Source: a virus | Virus record (IMG/VR): IMGVR_UViG_3300048996_000142 | Location: 1-36,823 of that record | Length of the DNA: 36,823 nucleotides | Direction: 5' to 3' (one strand) | Shown: positions 21,024 to 28,695 of the stretch, piece after piece | Layout: each line of letters opens with the position of its first letter | Numbering within the stretch: the first letter of the stretch is position 1 | Program-made: the position numbers and the translations under genes | Notes under the pieces: model-generated | What the model was told of the DNA's origin: nothing | What the model saw: the letters and a program-made list of their open reading frames with translations, nothing else | Database searches by the model: none

Positions 21024-21124
21024 TGGTGCTGCCCCTTCCGGGCTTCGATGCGGTTGGAGATGCGCTCGCCGAGCAGCAGGAGGAACGGGGTGCTGGTCGC
21101 GAGGACGATGCCGACGTAGATCAC
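21020..21124 (-). CDS. 34-residue membrane microprotein
   Basis: Starts at a GTG in a GTGA overlap and ends overlapping the next gene's GTG. The product VIYVGIVLATSTPFLLLLGE then RISNRIEARKGQHQ is a single hydrophobic helix with a basic end. Both overlaps and the clean membrane pattern support it; too short to assign. Confidence 0.5.
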   Translation of the reverse strand: MIYVGIVLATSTPFLLLLGERISNRIEARKGQHQ

Positions 21125-21357
21125 GGCGTCCTCCGGATCAGTTCGGGTCGGATGTCGAGCGCGGCGAGGAGTTCGAGCACCCCGGCGGCGATCACCGGGT
21201 CCTGTGCGAGCTGCCGTCCGGCGTGGCGGGGGAACAGGTCGTCGATGTCGCTGGGGTGTTGGTCGGCGATGTGGTCGGCGACCCGGATGGCGGCGGCCCG
21301 CTGCTCTGCGGCGGTGGCACGCCGGTGGCGTTCATCCGTGGTGAGTTCGAGGGTCAT
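21121..21357 (-). CDS. hypothetical protein
   Basis: A 78-aa product starting MTLELTTDERHRRATAAEQR. Mostly helical, with ADHIADQHPSDIDDLFPRHA and a Leu-rich end (VLELLAALDIRPELIRR). No Cys, no membrane segment. Located in the coupled chain one nt after the previous stop. Confidence 0.5.
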   Translation of the reverse strand: MTLELTTDERHRRATAAEQRAAAIRVADHIADQHPSDIDDLFPRHAGRQLAQDPVIAAGVLELLAALDIRPELIRRTP

Positions 21358-21358
21358 G

Positions 21359-21535
21359 TCAGCGACCGCCCCTGGTGAGCTGGTAGGCCTGGTGTTCTTC
21401 CTGCTGGCGTTCGACGTTGGCCCTGGCGGCGGCGACCTGGTCTTCGAGGTCGAGGACCTGCAGGCGCAGCAGCTCGATCAGGCCGAGGAGGATGGCCAGC
21501 AGCGGGGCGTTGAGGAACGCGGAGTTCGCGGTCAT
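21359..21535 (-). CDS. small membrane-anchored coiled-coil protein
   Basis: A 58-aa product starting MTANSAFLNAPLLAILLGLI in a TGATG overlap. A short hydrophobic helix (APLLAILLGLIELLRLQVL) is followed by a charged helix (DLEDQVAAARANVERQQEEH). One membrane anchor plus a cytoplasmic coil is the likely topology. Unknown function. Confidence 0.5.
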   Translation of the reverse strand: MTANSAFLNAPLLAILLGLIELLRLQVLDLEDQVAAARANVERQQEEHQAYQLTRGGR

Positions 21536-21834
21536 CACGCCACCGCCTTGGCCGCGCTGCGGAGCGCGTGCAGCACGTGCGCCTGGGTGCGCTGTGGGGC
21601 CTGCTCCCACGGCACGACGAGCTGGTTGCCGAGGTGGGTGACGAGGGCGTCCCAGGCGTCGAGCGTGGTCTGCTCGGCGTCCGGCGTCCCCTTGCCGGGC
21701 ACGTAGCCGGCGGCCCGGTCGATGGCGGACACCACCGGGTTGACGAGCGGGTCCCAGCCTTCCGCCTGCAGCAGGTCGGCGGTGCCGTTGAGGACGGCGG
21801 CGACACGGGAGCGGGTCACGGACAGCGTCACCAT
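21535..21834 (-). CDS. hypothetical phage protein
   Basis: A 99-aa product starting MVTLSVTRSRVAAVLNGTAD at an ATG overlapping the stop upstream by 1 nt. Contains NPVVSAIDRAAGYVPGKGTP and DAWDALVTHLGNQLVVPWEQ, a soluble helical pattern. Proteins of this kind (an LxVTxxRVxxVLxxAAxxL start) recur in Streptomyces phages without known function. Confidence 0.55.
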   Translation of the reverse strand: MVTLSVTRSRVAAVLNGTADLLQAEGWDPLVNPVVSAIDRAAGYVPGKGTPDAEQTTLDAWDALVTHLGNQLVVPWEQAPQRTQAHVLHALRSAAKAVA

Positions 21835-22052
21835 CACGCCACCTGCCAGAGGCTGCGGTTGCGCTTGACGGCGGCAGCTTCGGCGGCGACGACAGCGAGC
21901 TTGTCGAGGGCGTCCTGGTCGGCGCCGTCGAGGTTGAGAGCGACGGCGGAGCCAAGGCCGATGACGAGCTGCCCGTTACGGACGTCGAGGGCGATGTCGT
22001 CGGTCTCGTCTCCGACAAACACGATCGCTTGAGATACGCGGGTCTGGCTCAC
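21834..22052 (-). CDS. hypothetical small protein
   Basis: A 72-aa product from GTG 22052, starting VSQTRVSQAIVFVGDETDDI. Alternating strands (IALDVRNGQLVIGLGSAVAL) followed by a helix (DALDKLAVVAAEAAAVKRNR) are predicted. Coupled on both sides by 1-4 nt overlaps. Not recognised. Confidence 0.55.
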   Translation of the reverse strand: MSQTRVSQAIVFVGDETDDIALDVRNGQLVIGLGSAVALNLDGADQDALDKLAVVAAEAAAVKRNRSLWQVA

Positions 22053-22342
22053 AGCGCCTCCTTGAGGGCTTGGGCCTGGCGGTTGTCGGCTTCGCGGGCG
22101 GCGATGTACTCGGCCCAGCCGGCGTAGTCGGCGTCGGTCGACAGGGGCGCCTCGGGGTGGCGGACCAGCCAGGCGTCCAGGTCGTAGGCGAGGTGATCCG
22201 ACGGGGACGCGGTGCGCTTCGCGGCGTCGGCGAGGATCTGCGAGTTGCGCTGGCCGGCGACGATCGCAGCCATCTGTTGCTGCAGCTTCGTCAGCGGCAC
22301 GTCCGGGACGGCGATCGGGTGCGGGGCGGGAGACGTCGTCAC
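22049..22342 (-). CDS. hypothetical helical protein
   Basis: A 97-aa product from GTG 22342, starting VTTSPAPHPIAVPDVPLTKL. Helices LQQQMAAIVAGQRNSQILAD and YAGWAEYIAAREADNRQAQA dominate. A SPSDHLAYDLDAWLVRHPEA segment lies between. Coupled on both sides. Function unknown. Confidence 0.55.
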   Translation of the reverse strand: MTTSPAPHPIAVPDVPLTKLQQQMAAIVAGQRNSQILADAAKRTASPSDHLAYDLDAWLVRHPEAPLSTDADYAGWAEYIAAREADNRQAQALKEAL

Positions 22343-22659
22343 GAGGTCGCCTCCTCGTCGTCGAGGGCGTCCTGACAGTCCGGGCAGAGGCCGGTGATGC
22401 GCCACTCGGCCTCGTACTGCTGGGCCTCGGCCTCGGACCAGAAGACGCGGGCCGTTCCGTCTGCGGCGATGAGCGGTTGCCCGCAGCCGATCGGAGCCTT
22501 CAGGCAGCGCTCCTCACGGACCGCGTCCGTCGGCAGGTCACCGCCTGAGAGCGATGCCATGAAGCTGGTGATGGTCGACGCCTGCGGCCCCATGTCCGCC
22601 GTCAGCGGGACGCCCGTTGCGGCAATCCGGGCGGCCAGGGCGGGGTCGGTGATGCTCAT
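22339..22659 (-). CDS. small protein with zinc-ribbon-like Cys
   Basis: A 106-aa product starting MSITDPALAARIAATGVPLT. The C-terminal half has REERCLKAPIGCGQPLIAAD and TGLCPDCQDALDDEE, Cys pairs that look like a zinc ribbon around WSEAEAQQYEAEWRITG. Widespread among Streptomyces phages. Function unknown. Confidence 0.6.
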   Translation of the reverse strand: MSITDPALAARIAATGVPLTADMGPQASTITSFMASLSGGDLPTDAVREERCLKAPIGCGQPLIAADGTARVFWSEAEAQQYEAEWRITGLCPDCQDALDDEEATS

Positions 22660-23435
22660 GAGGTCGCCGCTTTCCGGGTGTAGGCGGTGAGGCGGCAGTG
22701 GATGCCCCACCAGGTGACGTGCTGCGGGGCCGCCGAGGACTCGTCCCATTCGGCGTCGAGGAGTTCGAAGAACCCGTCGTCGGCAGTGCACCCGCCATGG
22801 CCCTCCCCCGCAAAGATGAGGAGATCGCCCTCGTACACGGACAGTGCGTGCCGGGCGTGCTCACCGCCGTAGGGCGGCCACACCATCAGCAGCCCGCGGT
22901 CCTGGTGGCGCTTGACGGCGGTCGCGTCGTCCTGCAGGACCGTCGTGTACGGGCCGCCCTTGCAGTACGAGTTGTCGTCGGCAGGCGGATACGGGTCATA
23001 GGCGGCGACGTCGACACCGGCCTGCTCCAACTGCCAAGCCCAGTAGCCGGTTCCGGCGCCGATTTCGACAACCGCTCGGCCGTCGAGCTGCTCGACCATC
23101 CATGTGACGTCGCCGGGCGAGATGATCGACCAGGCGTAACGGGTGGCCAGGCTCTCTCGGGTCGCGCCAGCCTCCGCGAGTGCGGCGCCCGTCGCCTTCG
23201 AGAAGGCGAGGTACGGGTACGTCGGCTCCAGTGCTCCGCCGTGCCAGTCGGGCTCGGCAGGCATCCAGCGGACTGCATCCCACAGCGGATTACGAGTTCC
23301 TTCCGGCGTGATCTGGTCCTGGTCGCTACCGGCGATCGGCCGGTAGTTGTCCTTGCTGCTGCCGTACTGGCGGAGACCCGCGTGCGGTTCGTTCCATGCC
23401 GCCTCAAGGCGGGCTGCGATCAGGTCGGCGTTCAT
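22656..23435 (-). CDS. SAM-dependent methyltransferase-like protein
   Basis: A 259-aa product starting MNADLIAARLEAAWNEPHAG in an ATGA overlap. Motif I is clear: RAVVEIGAGTGYWAWQLEQA, then VDVAAYDPYPP as the acidic end of strand 2, and LLMVWPPYGGEHARHAL at the motif IV position (WPPYG, similar to the DPPY of amino-methyltransferases). The rest of the fold is FAGEGHGGCTADDGFFELLD. The N-terminal 110 residues are unassigned. The substrate may be DNA, but the sequence does not decide; protein or small-molecule methylation is possible. Confidence 0.7.
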   Translation of the reverse strand: MNADLIAARLEAAWNEPHAGLRQYGSSKDNYRPIAGSDQDQITPEGTRNPLWDAVRWMPAEPDWHGGALEPTYPYLAFSKATGAALAEAGATRESLATRYAWSIISPGDVTWMVEQLDGRAVVEIGAGTGYWAWQLEQAGVDVAAYDPYPPADDNSYCKGGPYTTVLQDDATAVKRHQDRGLLMVWPPYGGEHARHALSVYEGDLLIFAGEGHGGCTADDGFFELLDAEWDESSAAPQHVTWWGIHCRLTAYTRKAATS

Positions 23436-24166
23436 GAGGCCACCGCCTGACGGGTGGCGTCGTACTGGCCGATGGCCCACGAGGCGGCGTGGCACTGCCA
23501 CACGTAGTGGTAGTTCAGCTTGTCGACGTTCCACTCGGTGAAGTCGTCGAAGTCGAAGCCAGCCGTCTGGCGGATGCTGATCTTGTGGCCCTTGCCGTCC
23601 GCCTTGTGCTTGCGGATGTCCCACATGATCGCGTCGACGTGCGATACGTCGCCGCTGTTCTGGCCGCACGAACACGTGGCCCGATGCTTCGCACCGAACT
23701 CGTACTCGCTGACGAGCTGGAACGCGGTGTCCTTGGTGTCCAGCAGGTGGCTGCCGAGGACTTCCTCGTCGACCGCCGCCCGCAGCCCCTCCGGCGCCCA
23801 GTCGTCTGCGATGGCTTCGGCGACACGCTCGTTGATCGCGGCGACCATGAGGTCGCGGTCGTACTCGCTGACCGAGTCGCGGCCGTTGACGAGCTTGCTC
23901 GCCCAACGGTCCGGGTCGACACGAATGCCGCGCAGCCAGCCGAACATGTCCGCGGTGTCGTCGCCGTACCGCGCGAAGTGGAACGAGCCGTGGCTACCGG
24001 CCACCAGCAGGTTGTACGGCCACGCGACGACGGTGATGCGCGTCATGCTGGTCCTCGGAGCGCCAAACTCCAGATGCCGGAAGACGCCGTCCTCGCGCTG
24101 CAACATGAGGGTGTGGTTCGCGGTGTCGCTCTTGAAGTGCTCGGCGATCTCTGCGTACTCGCTCAT
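23432..24166 (-). CDS. hypothetical phage protein
   Basis: A 244-aa product starting MSEYAEIAEHFKSDTANHTL. No catalytic motif. Beta-rich N-terminus with aromatic residues (TVVAWPYNLLVAGSHGSFHF), a helical centre (RDLMVAAINERVAEAIADDW), and C-terminal TEWNVDKLNYHYVWQCHAAS. Proteins of this layout are common in Streptomyces and Mycobacterium phages and unassigned. Coupled to both neighbours by ATGA overlaps. Confidence 0.6.
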   Translation of the reverse strand: MSEYAEIAEHFKSDTANHTLMLQREDGVFRHLEFGAPRTSMTRITVVAWPYNLLVAGSHGSFHFARYGDDTADMFGWLRGIRVDPDRWASKLVNGRDSVSEYDRDLMVAAINERVAEAIADDWAPEGLRAAVDEEVLGSHLLDTKDTAFQLVSEYEFGAKHRATCSCGQNSGDVSHVDAIMWDIRKHKADGKGHKISIRQTAGFDFDDFTEWNVDKLNYHYVWQCHAASWAIGQYDATRQAVAS

Positions 24167-24846
24167 GCCGCACCGCCCGGGATGAAGTAGGAGCACGCGC
24201 ACTTGCAGAGCCGGGCTCCTGAGGCGTTGCAGTCCGTTTCGCCGTCCTTGGAGTGCGCCGACTCGACGTGGCCGCAGTCGGCGCACACGTCCAGCTCGGC
24301 GATGCGGCACCAGGGGCAGCCACGCGTGTCGTCCGGCGCGCGAAGCCAGGTGGGGTGCTCGGGGTTGTCGCAGGACGCGGAGACACGGCCGTCGGGGTCT
24401 CCGAGGTCGAGTGCCCGGTACGCGGCCAGCTTGGCCGCCTGCTTCTCCTGCGCCGTCTCCGCCTCGTACAGCGGGGTGAAGACCTTTGTGCCGTACTTGG
24501 TGGCGGTGGCGCACGGCCATCCGGTGACGGTGCCCTCTTCCCAGCAGACCGCGCACAGCCACGAGTTGGGGATGCCGCAGTCGTCGAAGACGGGGAGGTG
24601 GAATCGGGCCGGGAGCTTCGCGTTCTCCTCCAGGGAGAAGCCCGCGAGGATCTCGTAGTCGGGGTGGTCCGGGGCGTGCAGCAGGGTGGCGCGCTGCTCG
24701 CAGCCGTCGTGCTCGACCGGCTTGCCGGCGGCGACGTTGCCACGGCAGGTGCCGCACGCGGACGGGTCGGCGTGGATGCTGCCCTTGGCGAGGAACTCGG
24801 CGCGCCGCTTCACCCAGAAGGGGTCCATGTCGGGGTAGCTGGTCAT
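24163..24846 (-). CDS. Cys-rich phage protein
   Basis: A 227-aa product starting MTSYPDMDPFWVKRRAEFLA. It has at least four Cys groups: ACGTCRGNVAAGKP, SWLCAVCWEEGTVTGWPC, GCPWCRIAELDVCADCGHVE, and GARLCKCACSYF. These probably hold several zinc ions. The third group resembles a short zinc ribbon and is followed by SAHSKDGETDCNAS. Function unknown; the density of metal sites suggests nucleic-acid or protein contacts. Confidence 0.65.
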   Translation of the reverse strand: MTSYPDMDPFWVKRRAEFLAKGSIHADPSACGTCRGNVAAGKPVEHDGCEQRATLLHAPDHPDYEILAGFSLEENAKLPARFHLPVFDDCGIPNSWLCAVCWEEGTVTGWPCATATKYGTKVFTPLYEAETAQEKQAAKLAAYRALDLGDPDGRVSASCDNPEHPTWLRAPDDTRGCPWCRIAELDVCADCGHVESAHSKDGETDCNASGARLCKCACSYFIPGGAA

Positions 24847-25085
24847 GCCGCACCCCCGTCGACAGTCGCGGTGTGGTATTCGATGCGGCCGTCGCCGTAC
24901 ACGGTCACGGCGGCAACCGCGCCCTCCATCGACGCGCCGGGGCCATTCGTGCCGAACTGGGCGACCTTCAGCAGGCCGCCAAACGTCGGCGTCACGTGCA
25001 AGTACTCGGTGTCCGTGTCGATCCGCTCAACCAGCGGGCTACCGCCGGGAACGGGAGTGTCGGGAGTGGGAGATGATGAAGGCAT
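24843..25085 (-). CDS. hypothetical small protein
   Basis: An 80-aa product starting MPSSSPTPDTPVPGGSPLVE, a Pro/Ser-rich start followed by beta-strand patterns (YLHVTPTFGGLLKVAQFGTN, VAAVTVYGDGRIEYHTATVD). First gene of the coupled chain running to 20520. The 25086-25135 interval before it holds an AGAGG-like site but no gene. Confidence 0.5.
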   Translation of the reverse strand: MPSSSPTPDTPVPGGSPLVERIDTDTEYLHVTPTFGGLLKVAQFGTNGPGASMEGAVAAVTVYGDGRIEYHTATVDGGAA

Positions 25086-25135
25086 GGTTCGCCTCGTCTC
25101 TGTTGGGATGGTGAGAGGTGGATCGCGCGGCGTGA

Positions 25136-25187
25136 GCCGCGGTGGCCCCGGCTGCCGGGTAGGCGCCCGACGGTTGGGGCCGCGGCC
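25136..25187 (-). terminator. possible hairpin after xis-like gene
   Basis: GCCGCGGTGGCCCC near 25137 can pair with GGGGCCGCGGC near 25177-25187, with internal mismatch and a long loop. It follows the stop of the excisionase-like gene. Weaker than the other terminators in the window. Confidence 0.4.
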
Positions 25188-25189
25188 GT

Positions 25190-25480
25190 TTAGGCGGCGG
25201 TGCGGGTACGGCTGGCGAGGCGGGGCTCGGCGGGCCGGCTGTCGTGCTCGCGGGCCGGGTCGGGCTCTACGGCCGCCCGGTACTGGGCTTCGAGGTAGGC
25301 GTCGAGGTCCGCGATGCGGTAGGCGACGTACTTCTGGCCGACGTTGAAGCCGGTGGGCCCCTTGCCCTGGACGCGCCACTTCCGCAGCGTGTGGTAGGCG
25401 ACGCCGATGTAGGCGGCGGCGTCCTCGATCCAGAGGTGGCCCGCCGGGGCCTTCCGCTTGGTGCGCTTCTGGGTGGGCAC
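25190..25480 (-). CDS. excisionase-like HTH protein
   Basis: A 96-aa product from GTG 25480 with AAGGAGT upstream. The core GHLWIEDAAAYIGVAYHTLRK then WRVQGKGPTGFNVGQKYVAY and RIADLDAYLEAQYRAA is a MerR-like winged helix of the excisionase family: HTH, wing, then an Arg-rich helix. It would bind next to the attachment sites and direct the integrase to excision. It is transcribed away from the integrase; a site resembling the repressor operator lies 32-48 nt before its start, so the repressor should control it. Confidence 0.75.
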   Translation of the reverse strand: MPTQKRTKRKAPAGHLWIEDAAAYIGVAYHTLRKWRVQGKGPTGFNVGQKYVAYRIADLDAYLEAQYRAAVEPDPAREHDSRPAEPRLASRTRTAA

Positions 25481-25484
25481 TGGG

Positions 25485-25817
25485 TTACTCCTTATGGGTG
25501 GGGGGATGCTCTGGAGACGTTTCGTCCAGTTCTGGAGACGCTTTGGGCGCGAAGAGGACGAGTAGGGCGACACCAAGGGACCTCACGAGGGAGTGAGCGT
25601 CTTCCATGTCGGCAGTCTTCTGTCGGCCGGTGGCGAGCTTTTCGATGAGGCCTGATCCGCAGCCGCTAGCCTCCGCGAGGCTGTCGTAGCCGTAGGGAGC
25701 CCCTCGACCAGGGTGTTTCATGATCCATCGGAAGATTTGTGCACTTCGGAGTGTGTATCTACGGCTCAACGGTTCCCCTGTGGTGCGGAGCGGCCTTGAT
25801 GGATCCAAGTGAAGCAT
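25485..25817 (-). CDS. Cro-like XRE-type regulator
   Basis: A 110-aa frame from ATG 25817; a TTG at 25769 with AGGGG at proper distance is an alternative, shorter start (94 aa). The core GYDSLAEASGCGSGLIEKLA and TGRQKTADMEDAHSLVRSLG then VALLVLFAP is an XRE-type HTH with the terminal LLxLF motif seen in phage Cro-like proteins. It is first in the leftward early operon and divergent from the repressor, matching the position of Cro. Repressor operators lie 3-20 nt before the ATG and inside its 3' end. Confidence 0.65.
   Translation of the reverse strand: MLHLDPSRPLRTTGEPLSRRYTLRSAQIFRWIMKHPGRGAPYGYDSLAEASGCGSGLIEKLATGRQKTADMEDAHSLVRSLGVALLVLFAPKASPELDETSPEHPPTHKE
25512..25528. promoter_or_regulatory. 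operator-like site before the excisionase gene
   Basis: The 17-mer TGGAGACGTTTCGTCCA matches the two operators of the divergent switch (25820-25836, 25898-25914) at 14 of 17 positions. A further half-site TGGAGACG is at 25533-25540. Both lie 32-60 nt before the excisionase-like start, inside the end of the Cro-like gene. Repressor control of excision is inferred. Confidence 0.6.
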
Positions 25818-25819
25818 AG

Positions 25820-25914
25820 TGGAGACGAATCGTCTACAGAACTGGACGACGAACCGGCGAGTATCGGCAAAGTTCTTGGCCGGATAGCATTGATCTATAG
25901 ACGATTCGTCTCCA
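25820..25914. promoter_or_regulatory. immunity operators: two inverted near-identical palindromes
   Basis: TGGAGACGAATCGTCTA at 25820-25836 and its inverse TAGACGATTCGTCTCCA at 25898-25914. Each contains the 13-bp palindrome AGACGA(A/T)TCGTCT. Their centres are 78 bp apart, one next to the start of the leftward regulator and the other next to the rightward repressor. This is the arrangement expected for a repressor-operator pair that may also allow looping. Confidence 0.8.
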
Positions 25915-26014
25915 TCACGCGATGGTTATACAGACTGACCTGCTAGTTTCCCGACGCAGACTCCCCCACATAGAGACAGTCGGTGTTGACGTGCCACGAG
26001 AGGACGAAGAGGAC

Positions 26015-26449
26015 ATGACGGCTCCGGCCACCGCCCCAGACCCCGGCGCGGCCGCTCCCCCCACTGTCGGCGCGCTCTCCCAGCTCATCCAGGAAGCGCT
26101 CGACAAGGGCGACTCCTATCAGCGCCTGGCCGACCGGGCGATCGACCCCGAGAGCGGCGAGACGGCCTCCAAGCCGTACCTTCAGCGGATCGTGAAGAAC
26201 CCGCCGGCCAATCCGCCGACCCCGAAGGTGTTGGGCGCGATCGCCGCAGCCCTGGGCAAGCCGGTGCAGCGCGTCAAAGATGCCGCGGCTCGACAGTGGC
26301 TCCTCTATGAGGCGACGGAACTCGCCGGCTACGACGAGGAAGTCCGCATCATCGTCGGCCACCTCGCAGGCAAGTCGAAGGCGGAGCTGATGAAGTGGCG
26401 CTACATGATCGAGGCCGAGGAGCGCGCGAAGCGCGAGGCCGGCGAGTAG
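26015..26449 (+). CDS. probable phage immunity repressor
   Basis: A 144-aa product starting MTAPATAPDPGAAAPPTVGA (ATG 26015; the frame is open back to 25922, where MVIQTD... is an alternative start). Residues 18-90 (GALSQLIQEALDKGDSYQRL, ADRAIDPESGETASKPYLQR, ILGAIAAALGKPVQRVKDAA-like helices) match the HTH pattern used in Streptomyces integrative elements for repressors next to integrases. The C-terminus (LAGKSKAELMKWRYMIEAEE) is helical and may oligomerise. Divergent from the early operon and upstream of the integrase. The palindromes at 25820-25914 are its likely binding sites. Confidence 0.7.
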   Translation: MTAPATAPDPGAAAPPTVGALSQLIQEALDKGDSYQRLADRAIDPESGETASKPYLQRIVKNPPANPPTPKVLGAIAAALGKPVQRVKDAAARQWLLYEATELAGYDEEVRIIVGHLAGKSKAELMKWRYMIEAEERAKREAGE

Positions 26450-26472
26450 CGCAACAGCTACTGAACTTCTGT

Positions 26473-26516
26473 CAACTGATCGCGAATGTCCGTAAGTAGA
26501 TATTTCTACAACTGAT
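26473..26516. promoter_or_regulatory. low-GC interval with repeats before the 26606 gene
   Basis: The 8-mer CAACTGAT occurs at 26473-26480 and 26509-26516. Between them GTAGA (26496-26500) and TCTAC (26505-26509) form an inverted repeat. The interval 26450-26605 has lower GC than its surroundings. A promoter or operator for the 26606 gene and integrase is likely; the binder is unknown. Confidence 0.4.
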
Positions 26517-26605
26517 TGTCGGCGACTCCGGGTAGACGTACCCTTCACCAACCGTGCACTTCCGGCCGATCTGGCTCAGAGTGCACGTTGCTCCTGGGAG
26601 GACAC

Positions 26606-27055
26606 ATGCTGGACGTCGCCTACGAAGTAGTCGAAGACCTGCCGCCGGGAACGCTGGCGAGGATCGACGAGGACAGAGGGCGCATACGAGTCCGCCTCGA
26701 CAAGGTTGCCCCGCTCGCAGACGTGGTGCGGCAACTCAACATAGAGATCGACGACCTCATGGCCTCCACCCGCTGGTTCCAGCTCTGGGATGACGAGATC
26801 GTCTCCGGCAACACGCCCGACCGGCCACTCCGTATCGACTACCTCCTGCGCTCCTGGGTTTCACCGGACATGGGCGTGGGGGTAACCGAAAACAAGGGCA
26901 TCATCCGGGTCTACATCTGCCCTACCCTCGACACCACCGATTTCGCGGCCTGGATGAACCCCGCCACCAAGAAGCAACTGGCTGCCGGACACTGGTTCCA
27001 GCTCTACGCCGGTGAGATCATCGACAACTCGCCGGGGCCCATGAGCCAGGTCTGA
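26606..27055 (+). CDS. hypothetical protein between repressor and integrase
   Basis: A 149-aa product starting MLDVAYEVVEDLPPGTLARI, fixed by GGGAGGAC upstream. It has beta-rich sections (RIDEDRGRIRVRLDKVAPLA, ENKGIIRVYICPTLDTTDFA) and repeated aromatic motifs (RWFQLWDDEIVSGN near 65 and HWFQLYAGEIIDNS near 130) that suggest an internal duplication. No known domain recognised. Position between repressor and integrase in the same direction suggests a role in lysogeny, perhaps immunity or superinfection exclusion; this is inference. Confidence 0.6.
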   Translation: MLDVAYEVVEDLPPGTLARIDEDRGRIRVRLDKVAPLADVVRQLNIEIDDLMASTRWFQLWDDEIVSGNTPDRPLRIDYLLRSWVSPDMGVGVTENKGIIRVYICPTLDTTDFAAWMNPATKKQLAAGHWFQLYAGEIIDNSPGPMSQV

Positions 27056-27071
27056 ACGAACGGGGGCCGTC

Positions 27072-28367
27072 ATGGCGGGATACGTCGAAGACCGCTGGTA
27101 CAAGCAGGGGCCCCCTGATCCGGACGACCCCAAAAAGCGGCCGACCCGGGTCAAAACGGATCTCCACGAAAAGTGCAAGCGGTACCGGGTGTGCGGCATA
27201 CCCGGCGTGCGGAAGCGGTCCTTCGAACGCAAGGCGGACGCGGAGACCTGGAAGGCAAAGGTCCAAACGGAGCTCCTGCGGGGCGAGTTTGTCGACCACC
27301 GTGACGGCAGCGTCTCCCTCGCGCACTACATCGCCGACGACTACTGGCCGACCAGGACCGGTGACCCTGGGAGCCTTCAGACCGTCAAGAGCCGGATCGA
27401 CAACCGCATCCTGCCCTATCTCGGCGGACTGCACCTCAACTCGATCAGAGTGCCGCAACTGCGTAAGTACCTGGCCGACATGAACGACAACTACGGCGCT
27501 TCCAGCACCATCGAAGCCTGGAGCACCCTGTCGTCCATCCTGCAGGCCGCTGTTGAAGACGAGCGCATCCCGCGCAACCCCTGCTTGGCCAAGACGGTGC
27601 GGCCACCGGCCAAGCCCGAGCGGAAGGCGCGAGCTTGGAGCCGAGCTCGCGTCATGGCGGTACGCGAGGGACTCGACGACCGGTTCAAAGTGATGGTCGA
27701 TCTCGGCGTCGCCGCCGGCCTGAGGCAGGGCGAGGTGCTCGGACTGTCCATTGACGACATCGACGGGGACGTCATCTATGTTCGCCGCCAGGTCCGTATC
27801 GTCAGGAACCGGCTGGTCTTCTCCCTGCCCAAGGGCGGGAAGACGCGCACGGTTCCGCTGCCCAAGTACCTTGCCGAACGGATCTCAGAGCACGCCGATC
27901 ACTTCCCGCCCGTCGAAGTCACGCTGCCCTGGACCAACCCTGCCGAGCCGGAGAACGAGAAGCAGGCGGCCGAACGGGCTCCCCAGACGCACCGGCTCTT
28001 GGTGACGGGCGAACGTCAGAAGGGCGCGCTGCGCCGGGGTGTGTTCAATGAGGGGCCGTGGAAGCGGGCGTTGGTGGCGGCCGGCGTGATTCCTGCGCCG
28101 CCGCAACGGACGCGGACGGTGGAGGAGAAGGCTCGCAGGGCCCGCGGGAACACGAAGTATGCGGCCGCCGCGGGGGACGGATTCCATGCGCTGCGCCACA
28201 CGTTCGCCTCAGTGCAGCTGGATGCCCGCGAGTCGGTCGTGGCGGTGTCGAAGTGGCTTGGGCATGCGGATCCGTCGATCACGCTGAAGATCTATGCGCA
28301 CATGATGCCGGAGGCCGACGGCCGCGGCAGGGCGGCCATGGATGCCTGGTTCGCGGGGGAATCCTAA
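27072..28367 (+). CDS. int: tyrosine integrase
   Basis: A 431-aa product starting MAGYVEDRWYKQGPPDPDDP. N-terminal arm-binding region (residues 1-85), a core-binding domain (SLAHYIADDYWPTRTGDPGS through VEDERIPRNP), and a catalytic domain with Arg218 (GLRQGE), Lys254/257, His372 and Arg375 (HALRHTFAS), His398 (WLGH) and Tyr408 (KIYAHMMP). All catalytic residues are in place. It should integrate the element at a chromosomal att site. The length is that of the Streptomyces phage and pSAM2-type integrases. The phage attachment site is expected just downstream. Confidence 0.9.
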   Translation: MAGYVEDRWYKQGPPDPDDPKKRPTRVKTDLHEKCKRYRVCGIPGVRKRSFERKADAETWKAKVQTELLRGEFVDHRDGSVSLAHYIADDYWPTRTGDPGSLQTVKSRIDNRILPYLGGLHLNSIRVPQLRKYLADMNDNYGASSTIEAWSTLSSILQAAVEDERIPRNPCLAKTVRPPAKPERKARAWSRARVMAVREGLDDRFKVMVDLGVAAGLRQGEVLGLSIDDIDGDVIYVRRQVRIVRNRLVFSLPKGGKTRTVPLPKYLAERISEHADHFPPVEVTLPWTNPAEPENEKQAAERAPQTHRLLVTGERQKGALRRGVFNEGPWKRALVAAGVIPAPPQRTRTVEEKARRARGNTKYAAAAGDGFHALRHTFASVQLDARESVVAVSKWLGHADPSITLKIYAHMMPEADGRGRAAMDAWFAGES

Positions 28368-28695
28368 AAGATCTCCCCGGCCGCTCCCTGGTGCTTGAAT
28401 CAGTCCGCCAGGGAACGGCCTTCGCCCAGGTGAAACCGTCAGCCGTTGGGGCGCAGCGTCCAGACAACCGTCATCTGGACTCCTGCTTTCTTGTACCAGC
28501 AGCAACACAACTCACGGGCCTCGCCAGCCCTCCGAGCTGGGCGTCTATCTGTATCCGTGTGGAGCTGCGTGGCGCGGCGTGGAGCTTGATGAGCCACCCT
28601 CACTACCCCCTGAGCTCATGATCGCCCCCTCAGTTCCCCCTGGATCGGGGCATCTGAGGCCGCTCTCCACCTGCCAATTCCCCGTCCCGCGAGCG
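28368..28695. other. non-coding interval after int, candidate attP region
   Basis: No gene that I can support. It contains an inverted repeat GTCCAGA/TCTGGAC (28458-28464 with 28474-28480), another CCCTGG/CCAGGG pair near 28386-28412, and stretches of C and T. Tyrosine integrases usually have attP within 300 nt of their gene. I find no match to a tRNA 3' end that would name the core, so the core cannot be placed. Confidence 0.4.

Noticed and set aside
28368-28695. Definite attP core
   Set aside because: Inverted repeats are present but no tRNA-end identity or second att copy is visible within the window, so no core was called.
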